Source: Zerene cesonia (taxonomy: Eukaryota > Arthropoda > Insecta > Lepidoptera > Pieridae). Taken from it: a DNA stretch of 64,000 bases. The translations under genes were made by a program, and so were the position numbers. This document shows positions 1 to 11,345 of this stretch, in pieces. The notes under the pieces are model-generated. The model searched no databases, had not been told where the DNA came from, and saw only the letters and a list, made by a program, of their open reading frames with translations. The DNA is taken from positions 6,519,967 to 6,583,966 of the forward strand of contig NC_052120.1 of assembly GCF_012273895.1 (NCBI RefSeq). The letters are read 5' to 3'. Position 1 is the first letter of the stretch. Every line of letters starts with the position of its first letter.

Positions 1-1
1 T

Positions 2-1189
2 ATTAGGCTGAATTATATATTTGAGGCACATGATTATCCTGAACATTATTATAATACCACATCTGTGGTACAAATTGATAGAAGTATTGGTAATTTAAAA
101 GATTTTCAAGAGCTTGTATCAACTATCCATGAGAGAGAGATGACTATCATACTTGATATTCCAGTTTTAAGTGTTGTAGATTATGTAACATTGCCTATCT
201 CAAATCACTCACTCGTAGCAGTGAATGACTCTGTTACAAAGAACATTGATGTCACATCTGCTGCTATTGCATATTGGAGTTCGCAAAATGTTGATGGATT
301 CTATCTTAAAAATTTGGAGGATTTTGTTGATGATGTTAACTTTGGGAAATCCCTTCAATTTTGGAAATTATTATTAGGAAATGGAAAAATATTAATGGCT
401 AGTGAACAAGCACTGAATATGGCAAAAGGGGAAAGTCTCACTGTTCTGCTGAATAGAATAGATCTTATTGATGTTCATTTGAATCTGAATGAGGGCATTA
501 ATGATTTGAAAAACCACATTAACCAAGTAATTTCTGGTACTCTTTGGGAAAAACCACACTACCCTTGGGTGCATTGGAATATAGGAAATATAAATAGTGA
601 AAGAGTGTCAACAAACAATATCAATAATACTCTAGCATTGACCGCTCTGGAGCTTATGCTACCAGGAACAATAGGTATATTTTATGGAGATGAAATAGGA
701 TTAGGCAGTCTAGCAAAACATGAAATAGAAGGTGATTTCCATGAACATGAGCATATCCATAATCTTGTTCCGATGACTTTTACCAACAATGAAAACAGCA
801 ATAATGGAGTTTTACCATGGACTGATAAATCTGTTTTAGAACCAAGATATCACTTTTTGTCTATCATCAAACAATTTATTCAATTGCGGCTGGATACTCC
901 AACCATATATTTGAGGGCAATTTATAAGGATGGAGATATATTGAAAAATATGGAAATTCGAGAATCAGATGATAATCTTGTGGTTATTGAACGTTGGTAT
1001 CCACGGCGAAACACATGTGTATTTGTGGGCAACCTTGGTAATAAGGCAATAACAACAGATTTGTCTACTATGTTTTATGGGGGCATGGTTGTAGGTGGCA
1101 CAAACATTTCCCTTGTTGGTGAAGTTCTATACTTTGATAAGGTCACCTTCCCTCCAAATTCAGCTATCATATTAAAATTAGAAAAGTAA
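2..1189 (+). CDS. CD98hc: SLC3-family amino-acid transporter heavy chain (CD98hc/rBAT-like), 3' part
   Basis: Type II membrane glycoproteins of the SLC3 family pair with SLC7 light chains and bring these amino-acid exchangers to the plasma membrane. Only the C-terminal ~395 residues are here; the frame is open from the window edge and stops at TAA 1187-1189. The sequence is a glycoside hydrolase 13 (alpha-amylase) ectodomain: the motif GTIGIFYGDEIGL (about 665-703) is the conserved late strand of the barrel, followed by an all-beta C-terminal domain. The catalytic positions are lost: the usual DGFRxD segment reads DGFYLKN (about 293-313), and the usual GNHD reads GNIN (584-595). A dead hydrolase fold is what is expected of a CD98 heavy chain rather than an active maltase. 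The N-terminal cytoplasmic tail, membrane segment and light-chain-linking cysteine would lie to the left. An rBAT-type name is possible; the family call is firm, the subtype less so. Confidence 0.82.
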   Translation: MRLNYIFEAHDYPEHYYNTTSVVQIDRSIGNLKDFQELVSTIHEREMTIILDIPVLSVVDYVTLPISNHSLVAVNDSVTKNIDVTSAAIAYWSSQNVDGFYLKNLEDFVDDVNFGKSLQFWKLLLGNGKILMASEQALNMAKGESLTVLLNRIDLIDVHLNLNEGINDLKNHINQVISGTLWEKPHYPWVHWNIGNINSERVSTNNINNTLALTALELMLPGTIGIFYGDEIGLGSLAKHEIEGDFHEHEHIHNLVPMTFTNNENSNNGVLPWTDKSVLEPRYHFLSIIKQFIQLRLDTPTIYLRAIYKDGDILKNMEIRESDDNLVVIERWYPRRNTCVFVGNLGNKAITTDLSTMFYGGMVVGGTNISLVGEVLYFDKVTFPPNSAIILKLEK

Positions 1190-1417
1190 CATAACTATGC
1201 AGTACCAAAACATTTCAGGAGCATGTCTGTTATTTAATTTGATAGAAAAATTTTTATAGCAAATTCGTGTGAGTTTGTAAGATTACACTATTATTTAATA
1301 CTAAAAATGAAATGCCAAAAGTGTGACCATGTTTTAGTCATGTTACTGTTCCTTGATTAGTATAGTTTTATGAATGTGTAAAAAAATTATTTGGGTATAA
1401 AAGTGTTTATTATATCT

Positions 1418-1450
1418 ATGACTTCATAGCCATCTAGGCTATGAAGTCAT
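1418..1450. repeat. Perfect 14-bp hairpin in the 3' UTR/flank
   Basis: The arm 1418-1431 (ATGACTTCATAGCC) is followed by a 5-nt loop and its exact reverse complement at 1437-1450. A partial third copy of the unit (ATCTATGACTTAATAGCCTAGAT-like) follows at about 1451-1472. It may be an mRNA structure or a relic of a small inverted-repeat element. Confidence 0.75.
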
Positions 1451-3884
1451 ATCTATGACTTAATAGCCTAGATTTTGCGATCTAAAATATGATTTTGATC
1501 TTAACATTTATTTATGTTTTTATTTTTCTGATTTTCGCTAAAGTATTATTGCTTCTAGTCATAAATATTATCTTAGGACATAAATGATATTATGTGGACA
1601 CAAATAATAGTTCATAGCTACTTATTGTCTCATACCGGTCACTTACATTACGAATGCGCAAACCCACAAGTGATGGACGACAGCTACAAATATTTTTTAC
1701 ATGTGTGCGCAAAAATTTGTATATTGCCCGTATTTTTGCTCACATGTGAGTGACCCGGGTAATGATCTGATCTAAATCTTTGTACACTTCTGTCTTGGTG
1801 AAAGATTTACTCAGTATTCTTTTTAAAGGTCTTTATCGCCACCATAACCCTCTGCGTACTAAATTTCGTTAAAACCTGGGATCATTTACGAGATTAAAAT
1901 GATATGATATACAAACATACATGTACAAGAATAGCTCGTTTAAATTTCGTATATATGTATAAATAAACGACATTTTGTCAACGATAATATATTTAATTAT
2001 ACTCCAGGTTTGGTTCATGATGTTCTAATTAACTGTGTAGTATCACATTCCCTCGCATTATGTGCCGTGAAAAAAGAACTTGGACCAAGCCTGTCGTATA
2101 ATTACAATAGAACTTAATTTCAGGAAAGTTCGTTTAATTGTAAGATTATCTACTTAATTATTTACGTTGTAATTAATATAATATAATAAACACTTAAGTT
2201 GAAACAAATGATTGTATGATAAAATCTCAATATTTTTACCAATTGTCTAGATGCTAATGTTACCTACATTTGTATCATTCAAGAACGCATGGCGTTATGA
2301 AGAAAATGTATACCTTTGTTTTTATAATTTTATGAAATATCTTATTTATTAATGATTACACTGAACATTATTTGTTATTGATAAATTTATTTACCTTTCT
2401 TATGTACGTATTGTAAATGTCATTTATTTATGAAATATATCAGTGACTCTCAAGTAACTTGTGAATCTACATAAATTTAATCCAAAGATATATTAAACTT
2501 AAGCTATAATTAGTTATCGCATCGACATCATGTAATTCAATCGAATTGTTACAAAAAAAATACTATGGTAGTAGCTATATATATATATAGCTAAAAAATA
2601 TAAAATAGAGTAGGTTATAATAAAACACTCAATTGTATTTCTTATGGTTTACTATACATTTGTACATACTGAAACATTTAATGTACTTATAATTATTAAT
2701 TATCAACAATTGTTTATGTACACTTTGTAGCGAAATAAATATAAAAATTATTACATTACATTTTCTTTATTTTCTAACTACGGACTAAGCTATGACTTTA
2801 ACATATTCATTAAATATTAAATTTAACAAATATTTTATAAATAGACTACTATTTGAGTATTTTGCTTTTTTGTTTAGAAAATTCACTATTTAATAGAGAA
2901 TTTTAACATTAAACATTTTATTTATTCAGATATTTGCCGTTATACATTGCAGTTGTTAAAGACGGACATTAATGTAAGCGACTATGATATATTTGTGTAG
3001 TAAATTAAAAATGTATAATATAAACTTGTTACCCATTTGTCCAAACTAACAGTTTATTATATATTTAATTCAATCATGTCTCTAACATCAATGGTCTTTA
3101 CTATTTATCTAGAGAATCATTTACATTCCTTATGCGAAGAGAAAATGTTAACATAATATATTAACAATTATAATTATTAAGCATCTTACAGATATGTTGA
3201 GAATTCATAAATTAACTTTAAAGAAATATGATATAAGTTGCAAGAATAAAGTTAAATTTTAAAAGATTTTAAACAATATAAACATTTTGATTCACACCTT
3301 GTCTCAAATAAATAAGTACAATGCTAACTTTTTAACCACATTATTAAGTCAATATTTTTTTGTTTGTTTATTACCTCATAACTTTTTACTGGGTGAACCG
3401 ATTTTGTTGATTATTTTTTTATTTAAAAGGTGCTTCCTGGTGCCTCCCGTGTGATTCCATTTCAATTTGATCTATCAGTTTTGACAATTTGAAGGCGGTT
3501 TAGTTTTATTTTATTATAAAATTTTAGTATTTAACTTAATATGCCATAATACATATATCCTAATTGTATTCATTCCAGGTGTGATGTACTTTCCCTAATA
3601 TTAAATTATCTATAAATACACGTAGTTCGAAATGGTATTCATCAGAGAAATTTGTGTAACTAAAAGTAATGTTTTTTGACCGCAAATCTTCAAAGCTTTT
3701 ATTTTCTTTTTGCAGCAGTCTAAAGCCAGATTACATTTCGCAAAGAGTTGAAGGCTTGCTTATAATCATGCCTTTACGATAAAATTTTACTCGATTTCTC
3801 TCATGTGCACCTACATTAGTTTTAAGTCATATAATTTTAACAGAAATTTTCGAACGCGTTTATGGAAATGCATGGATTTCAGTC

Positions 3885-3890
3885 TTTATT
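3885..3890 (-). terminator. Candidate polyadenylation signal of expanded
   Basis: AATAAA on the - strand, about 100 nt downstream of the TGA stop of expanded. This is the nearest canonical hexamer; use is inferred from position only. Confidence 0.45.
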
Positions 3891-3990
3891 GTTAAGATGA
3901 AAAAAAAAAAAAGAAAAGAGCATAGCACTGGAAGGATTCACAAAAAGTAATTTGGTTGCAAATACAAATTGCATCCAGTATATATTCATG

Positions 3991-6900
3991 TCATGAGCTA
4001 GGTTGACTTTTCTTACTCTTAATAACACTCGGATGCATAACGTACGTATTAGACATAGCTCTAGGTGTATGGCTTTCAGTGCCAGGTAATGCTGGGAGTT
4101 TATCTGTTGGATTCCTTACCAATATTCTTTTTTGAGAACCTGTTACTACTTTTCTTGTATTAATGTCTGATTTATTCCTTAAATCTATGTTGTCGGTGGT
4201 GTTTTGATTTAACTTTGCACATTTACGATCACTTTCACATTCACTTAATGTCTGTTTTAATTTCGGTGCACCAAATGCTTTTGTCTGTTTTAACAACGAT
4301 CGATCATTGCACAAAGCAGCTATAAGTGGCAAGTCTAAGTTCTTGCTTTTTTCCCTAAGAATTTTTATATCTAGATCACAATTAGAGGAGTCCTTCACTT
4401 TATTAACACACATGTCACTGTTAAAGTTACTACTACAACTAGAACTATGGAGTTTTATTTCCTTTAAGTGAGATGTAATTTTCTTTTTATGTTCGTAAGG
4501 CGGTGGTGGAGGAGGCGGCATTCGTCTTGATTTTAGTGGCGGTGGGTCTTTAATAATGAGCATATTTTCATGTGATTTAGTCCGATTGAAATTTGTGGAT
4601 TCTATAATGCGCGTTGGTATTGGAGGTCTATCCAAATTTATGGAATGACTGCTTGTAGAATTGCGGCTCGTCATAGAGTACCAACTAGTACGCGTGCCTG
4701 GGATTTGAACATAGGAATCTGATAAATTTTGTATCGACCCGTAAGTGGAAGAACATGATAACGACGTAGAAAGGAAGGGTGTACTTCTGTAATGCAAGGC
4801 GCTCTTGTGCATGTTCGATATACGAGATTCAGTTAGTTTGTGGTCGAGGTAGTTTTGCTGCGAAACAGAGGGGTCTTGAAGTGGGTAGTATACATAATCA
4901 ACGTCACTATATAGCTGTTGATGGAACATAGGATTGTGTGGTGGAGGTGGTGGCGGCAGCCGGCTGACGGGGGGTGGTGGGGGTAATCTTGCATGTCGCG
5001 GAGGAGNNNNNNNNNNNNNNNNNNNNNNNNNNNNNNNNNNNNNNNNNNNNNNNNNNNNNNNNNNNNNNNNNNNNNNNNNNNNNNNNNNNNNNNNNNNNNN
5101 NNNNNNNNNNNNNNNNNNNNNNNNNNNNNNNNNNNNNNNNNNNNNNNNNNNNNNNNNNNNNNNNNNNNNNNNNNNNNNNNNNNNNNNNNNNNNNNNNNNN
5201 NNNNNNNNNNNNNNNNNNNNNNNNNNNNNNNNNNNNNNNNNNNNNNNNNNNNNNNNNNNNNNNNNNNNNNNNNNNNNNNNNNNNNNNNNNNNNNNNNNNN
5301 NNNNNNNNNNNNNNNNNNNNNNNNNNNNNNNNNNNNNNNNNNNNNNNNNNNNNNNNNNNNNNNNNNNNNNNNNNNNNNNNNNNNNNNNNNNNNNNNNNNN
5401 NNNNNNNNNNNNNNNNNNNNNNNNNNNNNNNNNNNNNNNNNNNNNNNNNNNNNNNNNNNNNNNNNNNNNNNNNNNNNNNNNNNNNNNNNNNNNNNNNNNN
5501 NNNNNNNNNNNNNNNNNNNNNNNNNNNNNNNNNNNNNNNNNNNNNNNNNNNNNNNNNNNNNNNNNNNNNNNNNNNNNNNNNNNNNNNNNNNNNNNNNNNN
5601 NNNNNNNNNNNNNNNNNNNNNNNNNNNNNNNNNNNNNNNNNNNNNNNNNNNNNNNNNNNNNNNNNNNNNNNNNNNNNNNNNNNNNNNNNNNNNNNNNNNN
5701 NNNNNNNNNNNNNNNNNNNNNNNNNNNNNNNNNNNNNNNNNNNNNNNNNNNNNNNNNNNNNNNNNNNNNNNNNNNNNNNNNNNNNNNNNNNNNNNNNNNN
5801 NNNNNNNNNNNNNNNNNNNNNNNNNNNNNNNNNNNNNNNNNNNNNNNNNNNNNNNNNNNNNNNNNNNNNNNNNNNNNNNNNNNNNNNNNNNNNNNNNNNN
5901 NNNNNNNNNNNNNNNNNNNNNNNNNNNNNNNNNNNNNNNNNNNNNNNNNNNNNNNNNNNNNNNNNNNNNNNNNNNNNNNNNNNNNNNNNNNNNNNNNNNN
6001 NNNNNNGAGGTGGTGGCGGCAGCCGGCTGACGGGGGGTGGTGGGGGTAATCTTGCATGTCGCGGAGGAGGTGGTGGAGGGGGTAATTTCATCATTGCTAC
6101 AAGAACATTGGAATCTATATTTGATGGCAGGTTGTCTCTAGAGGGTGACAAGTTTGTTAAACCTTGGGCTAATTTTGATCGCTCGGCTCTTCTACTTGAC
6201 GCTTGGTGTCGTTTAGATTTTTGAAATCTGTGTTCTAATACCATAGGACTAGCAAAGGTACGTTCTCCTGAGGCATTTACTTCTCCTGCTTCTGCTTTTA
6301 GAATTGTTATCATAGGCTTGGAAGTAACTACTCTTGCTGCTACTTCTTCTTTTTCAGCTACTTTTACAGTAGAGCTAGAGGTGCCCGGATATGCTGGTGG
6401 AGGTTTTAATGGAACAGCGGAGCAAGAAGAAAGAGTTTTGTGATTATATTCATATGGTGGTGGAGGTTTATCAGGGTATCTGGGTAACATTGCGCTATTC
6501 TCATCTAAATCTAAAATATTTGGTAAAGACAAATGTAGGCCTTTTCTGCTGTCAAGCCTTGTGGGTGGAGTAGGAGGTCGATCAAAAAAGGAGTTATTGA
6601 GATAACTTTCGTCTACAGGCGCCTCTTCTTCATGATTTTGATGATAAGTTTCGCCTTTAAAAGGTATAGGAAGCCTTACGTAGTCCGAAACTGAATCGAA
6701 AGTATCACTAACTGATTGAGTTTTTGGATATACACCACGCCCAACTATCAAATCACTTAATTCACTTGCACTTAGCAAGTTATGTTTATTGTCTGTAGGA
6801 TCACTTCCATCTCCATGAAAGGACGCGGCGCTTACGTTAGAATTCGTACGTTCACGAAAAATATTTTCTTTGTCTTCAATTTGATGATTTTGATTAGAAA

Positions 6901-9406
6901 ACTGTGGCATTCCATCGATACAATCCGTACTAGTATTGGATATATTAGTTCTATCGGATTTATGCTTAAGTATAGATGATACGCTATCAAAATCTGCTAA
7001 ATCATTATCTTTAGCTCTCTTGTATCTTTCATAATGTGATCCACTGTAATCTGTACGGCTGCCTTGACAAAGAGAATATGTTTTTGACCGTGCAGTGAGT
7101 TCAGAACTTCCCATTGTATAAACACCGCTTGTCTCACTAGAAGCAGCTACGGTTACTGCTTGACCCAGACCATCATAAAGAGCTGAAGCTGTATCTTGTG
7201 TATATTCGATATCAATTCCAACAGTACTGTTATCGCTTAGCATGGAATTTTGTGCTGTGTGACTATAACCCAATTCTAAGCTACTTCCATTTGACGCTCT
7301 GCCTAGTGTACTCAAACCAGCACGAGCCATGATTACTGTACTACAAGATGATGAACATTGAGACCCCGTACATTTTATTTTGTTAGAAACGGGGCTATCA
7401 GATAAGGCCTCACTTGTAGCTTGATCTGGTATAGAAATGCTGTCGTCAAATTGACTTGCAGTATCTTGATCTGACGAAATATCATTTTTGTAAACTTTTT
7501 CGCCATCTTCTTTACTTTTTTTACGACATTTTGGTTTTTGTACTTGTAGCGTAGATGTATTAACGAAGGACTTATTTTCGTTAGAAATATTACGAATTAA
7601 ATATGAATTGGAGCAATCTAATAAATGAGCAAATGCCAAACTTTCTGTTGACGGTGCAGGAGGTGAATCTATCATTATTTCTAATTCATCTTCTGATTGG
7701 ACTCTGTCGCTTACAATTCCTGACGTCGTGTTAGAGCTTGTGGATGATATGAGTGATATTCTTTGCTCACTTTTGTTTTTATGGGACTGTAAGGTAAATG
7801 ATTTTGAATAACCAAAACATGTTTTGCGCTCTTCGTCTTCTTTTCGTAAAATTTCATTCAATTTAGGAGATATTTTCATTGAGAACTGATGCGTTTCTTT
7901 ACACAGAGCGAACAGATATTTACATTTTTCTTCACTCGAGGAATATAACGTTATTTTTCCTTCTTCAGTTCGAATCTCAAATTTTTTTCGATCGAAGCTC
8001 AATTTTCCAATCGAACTCCAAATAAAATTTGATGATGGACCATTATCTGGCAAAATTTTTATTCCTTTTGCCGTTACTAATAGCCAAACAGTACCCGGTT
8101 CAGTTTCTGATTTTGAATGCTTTAGTCGATATCTGTGAGAATTAATTGTGTCGGGAAGTAGGCAAACTTCTCTAATAAATCTGGTTTCTGCATCAGTTTT
8201 GGTCAAGCCCCGATGTTCACGATGGCACGCCCTCACGGCCGCCGATACCCAGTCGCCCCTTAAAGAAGGTGGTGCGTACTCTTCTATTTTAAAGTATTCT
8301 TTGTTTTCATAAGTTTCCTCATCGCCATAATCAGCTTGTAGTGCTAGACCGATTAAGAGTAAAAGTATTTCAACTGGTAAAGTATCTCTTGATCGAATAT
8401 TCTGAAGGAGCTGCAGGTAATATAAATGACGACCAACATCGTCATGCAAAAGTAGTGGACTCTCCACGTGAAATTGTACGATTAGGTGAAGTTCGAGAAG
8501 TGGCTTGCCATTGGCGTCTAAACCCTGGAAAAAAAATCGTATGGTAATACAAAATGAATTTACAAGACGATCGTATAATAAAATGCTTATAATATTAGTC
8601 GTATGATTAATATGTTTAGTATAGATAAATATAATATTTTTCATATATAAAAGAGAACATACGTGGGTATGAGATGATCTCCAGCTCTTTGGTGCATATT
8701 TTGATAGTTTACTTTCTAAATCAACGAATAAGAACTCCCCATCTGAAATCAAACAGGCATTAAATGAAACAATTAATGATATGATATAAAATGTGTATGG
8801 TGTGTATTTTATGAATTTTCTCGTATTGATGATGGTACTTTTAAAAAATCGAAAATTGTTGTTTTAACAATTAGTTGTTGATATTATTAATTTAATTCTA
8901 AGCATCATGTTAAGCGCAACGTCAGTACATTATAATGAGTTAATGCTTGCGATAGATGTACAAATATAGCCTGTTTATTACTCAACATCATTTATGTATA
9001 ATATGAATTAGCTCTTTGGAATGTCGTTCTTGTGAGCTTTGACGTCAAATATAAATATGAGATATTGTTAGTGACTTAATTTTATTTTTTGTGCGTATTT
9101 GTTAATGACGTGAGTAAATTTTAACATACAAGCTACACATCAAAGCTTGTCAATGTAAAGTATTTGAAATCACTCATACTCACTTTGTAAAATAGCCAAT
9201 CCAAAGAGTTCTGTATCGGTCATGCCTTGGAGTTGCGCGTGGGCGTTTGCTAAAGCTTTCAGTTCCTTGACTCTTGCCTTTGCCTCTACTACAAAGTGGA
9301 TGGGTTGCGGTTGGCCGGGCATCCGCAGGGATAGGAGGCGTGCGCCTGCGCCGAGCGCGCGCGTCTCCCCGCCCAACGGCCCTCGAACCGAACACAGAGC
9401 ACGCAT
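3991..9406 (-). CDS. ex: Expanded, FERM-domain Hippo-pathway regulator
   Basis: Expanded is an apical cortical scaffold that acts with Merlin and Kibra upstream of the Warts kinase and binds Yorkie directly. Coding exons are 9406-9184, 8742-8663 and 8524-3991; all junctions are GT-AG (donors gtgagt and gtatgt, acceptors ttgatttcag and tttttccag), and the phases agree. Splicing gives an unbroken FERM N-terminus with DTELFGLAILQNGEFLF and then SKYAPKSWRSSHTHGLDANG, which I recognise as Expanded. The FERM domain covers about residues 10-330. A TSGIVS motif is at 7709-7726 (residues 368-373). Three PPxY motifs, the WW-domain ligands used for Yorkie, are at about 6452-6463, 6389-6400 and 4495-4506. 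Proline runs suited to SH3 partners lie between them. The 1000-N gap shifts the frame; collapsing the 63-bp duplicated flank gives one frame of 1257 residues. The start is chosen because MRALCSV fits the family N-terminus. FRMD6-like is the alternative but fits less well. Confidence 0.92.
5007..6006. other. Scaffold gap of 1000 N, with duplicated 63-bp flanks
   Basis: Exactly 1000 N. The 63 bases before it (4944-5006) are identical to the 63 bases after it (6007-6069), so the two contigs overlap and the gap is not real. It sits in the GC-rich polyproline segment of expanded and causes an apparent frame change. Confidence 0.93.
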
Positions 9407-9435
9407 GTCGCATCTCGATACTCCTATTACACTCC
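9407..9435 (-). other. ex: Probable 5' UTR part of the first coding exon of expanded
   Basis: On the - strand an acceptor-like gttgttccag ends at 9436, leaving 29 nt of leader before the ATG at 9406. This suggests an upstream non-coding exon. It is a prediction from splice-site appearance only. Confidence 0.4.
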
Positions 9436-11139
9436 CTGGAACAACATTTTAAAATATATTTTCTGAACAGTCGTGCATAGATAATCTTTAAATCACTTTT
9501 TAAAAAGTGCCTTAAATAATATTATCTTTCAAATTCAACAAACAACATAACACACTAGTTGTTAATTACGGTTCCTTCTGGTTTGAAGCGAGATAAAACG
9601 AAATAAAAATAAACCTAGATACATTGTCACTCAGGAATAATGTAGCGGTTCAGTAGTAATTTTTGAGATTACCCATTACAAACATACAATCTTAAAAGTC
9701 TCCCTTCAGTATAATATTATAATATTCGTTTACAAAGTATCATATTTATCACATTTACAAAGTAAGTTATGCATCGTGGTACCTCTCAAAGTACTCACTA
9801 TAAAATTTAATACGTACGAATATAAGTCGTCATTACTATCACCGAAATATATAAAAAGTTACGAGTGCTTAATTCAAAATAGAAAAGTGATGGCGCCATC
9901 GGTCGTGAATAGAAATTTTACGTCGCTCTAAATTTTGTTGACCTAAGTTGACCTAAGCCATATCCGTGCAAAGTCATGAGTAAAGTAATTCAAATAATAT
10001 TTATGTTTTATTAGAATTTTCAAAACGTTGTCGTTATAAAGTGGAATAAATCCAAAAGATTTTGCAACATGTTTTTTTTTTTTTAGTTTAGAAATATCGA
10101 CATAGTATATAATAGTATTGTTGTATAAATAATAATCTTAATATTTCGCGATATAAACACTTAACTACTTACTTAAAATATAAGCATATATAAATATTGT
10201 AGTAAAAGATTAAAAATAATATCTTCGACAATAATATCATGAGAACGTAAAAATGTATAAAATATGATGTTGACAATCAAATGCGAAACAATTTCCATTT
10301 AAATTATGAATCAAAATTTATAAGCTTCAACGGTTAGATAATAATTGTTAAGCTAGTAGGCAACATCTATCTATCCACCAAAAGGTGCGCTGAACGGTTT
10401 GGATAGGAATGTCCGGATCTTTAACATCTGTGCATTCCTTTGCACACTTTTTTTGTACATAAAAATTCACTTTTTGCTACCTGCAGCTTTTGGTGTTCGC
10501 ATTGTTAACTTTTATCTTATTATTTCTTTTTTAAGTTATTCCGCATCTACACAACATCTTTAGCATTCTGTTTAATATGGGTCTAAGTCTGGTTATAAAT
10601 TGGTGGCTGGTTTAGTATAATATAGTAAAATTTTAAACTTGTTTTGCATCAGTTATTTGACGTTATTTTGTTTACATCTTTTATCTGCCAAATACCTACG
10701 TCATGCAATTTCACGCTTTAAGATTGACTAGAATTTTTTACTGAAATTTAATTTTTATTTAATTATCTATCCACGTTTTTTATTTTGTCAATTTCTTACC
10801 TATAAGTGGAATATCAAATAATGTTAGGGTAAAAGTTTAAGTATTGTAAAGTAATACTGAATAATGTTAATTGTTAATATCCTTATTTGTGTAGAGCATT
10901 AGTTTCGTCAATTACAACAATATAGAATGTTCGACACTAGCAAGAGCAAAAGCATCAAAATGTTGCGCTATCTCGAACTCGTATACTTAAGTATTATAAA
11001 ACGTTTCTTGGAATGTAGCACCACAAGATCGGTTCGAAAAAACTAGATGCGAATAAATTTCATCGCATCCGGTACCTCTGCGGCTCCTCAGCACTTGATA
11101 GCCATAAGAACATGTTTTTTGTTTTAGTAAATGCGCGAT

Positions 11140-11345
11140 AGTTTGTGATGGCGGTCAGGCGTAGCGGGGCAGGGGCCGACCGGTCGGGCCCGGCGCGGCG
11201 CGGGGCGGCGGTGAGGCGCGGCCGGGGGCGCTACGTAAGCGCGGTAGCAGCGGACGGCGACGCGAGGAATGCGGACGACCTTCAGATGCCGAGCGCCCCT
11301 CCCCCTACGCCAGCCGCATCTTGCGTCCTCGCATACCTATGGTCG
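11140..11345. promoter_or_regulatory. CpG-rich block
   Basis: About 200 bases of strongly G+C- and CpG-rich sequence in an AT-rich surrounding, such as GGCGCGGCGCGGGGCGGCGG. It could be a promoter or an untranslated exon of expanded; the + frame across it has no recognisable domain. Confidence 0.4.

Larger units (their letters stand above)
1190..3990. other. Intergenic region between two converging genes
   Basis: This holds the 3' UTRs of the transporter heavy chain (+) and expanded (-). Candidate AATAAA signals for the + gene are at 1962-1967 and 2185-2190. A degenerate Helitron-like fragment on the - strand is likely at about 1830-1955, because it shares an ACTAAATTTC block and an ACAAGAATxGCTCGTTTAAA block with the clearer copy at 31050-31379. 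A short AT repeat lies at about 2577-2590. I see no further gene. Confidence 0.6.

Noticed and set aside
4934..6224. Three + strand frames with glycine-rich ends across the gap
   Set aside because: They are the reverse complement of the polyproline part of expanded plus N codons.
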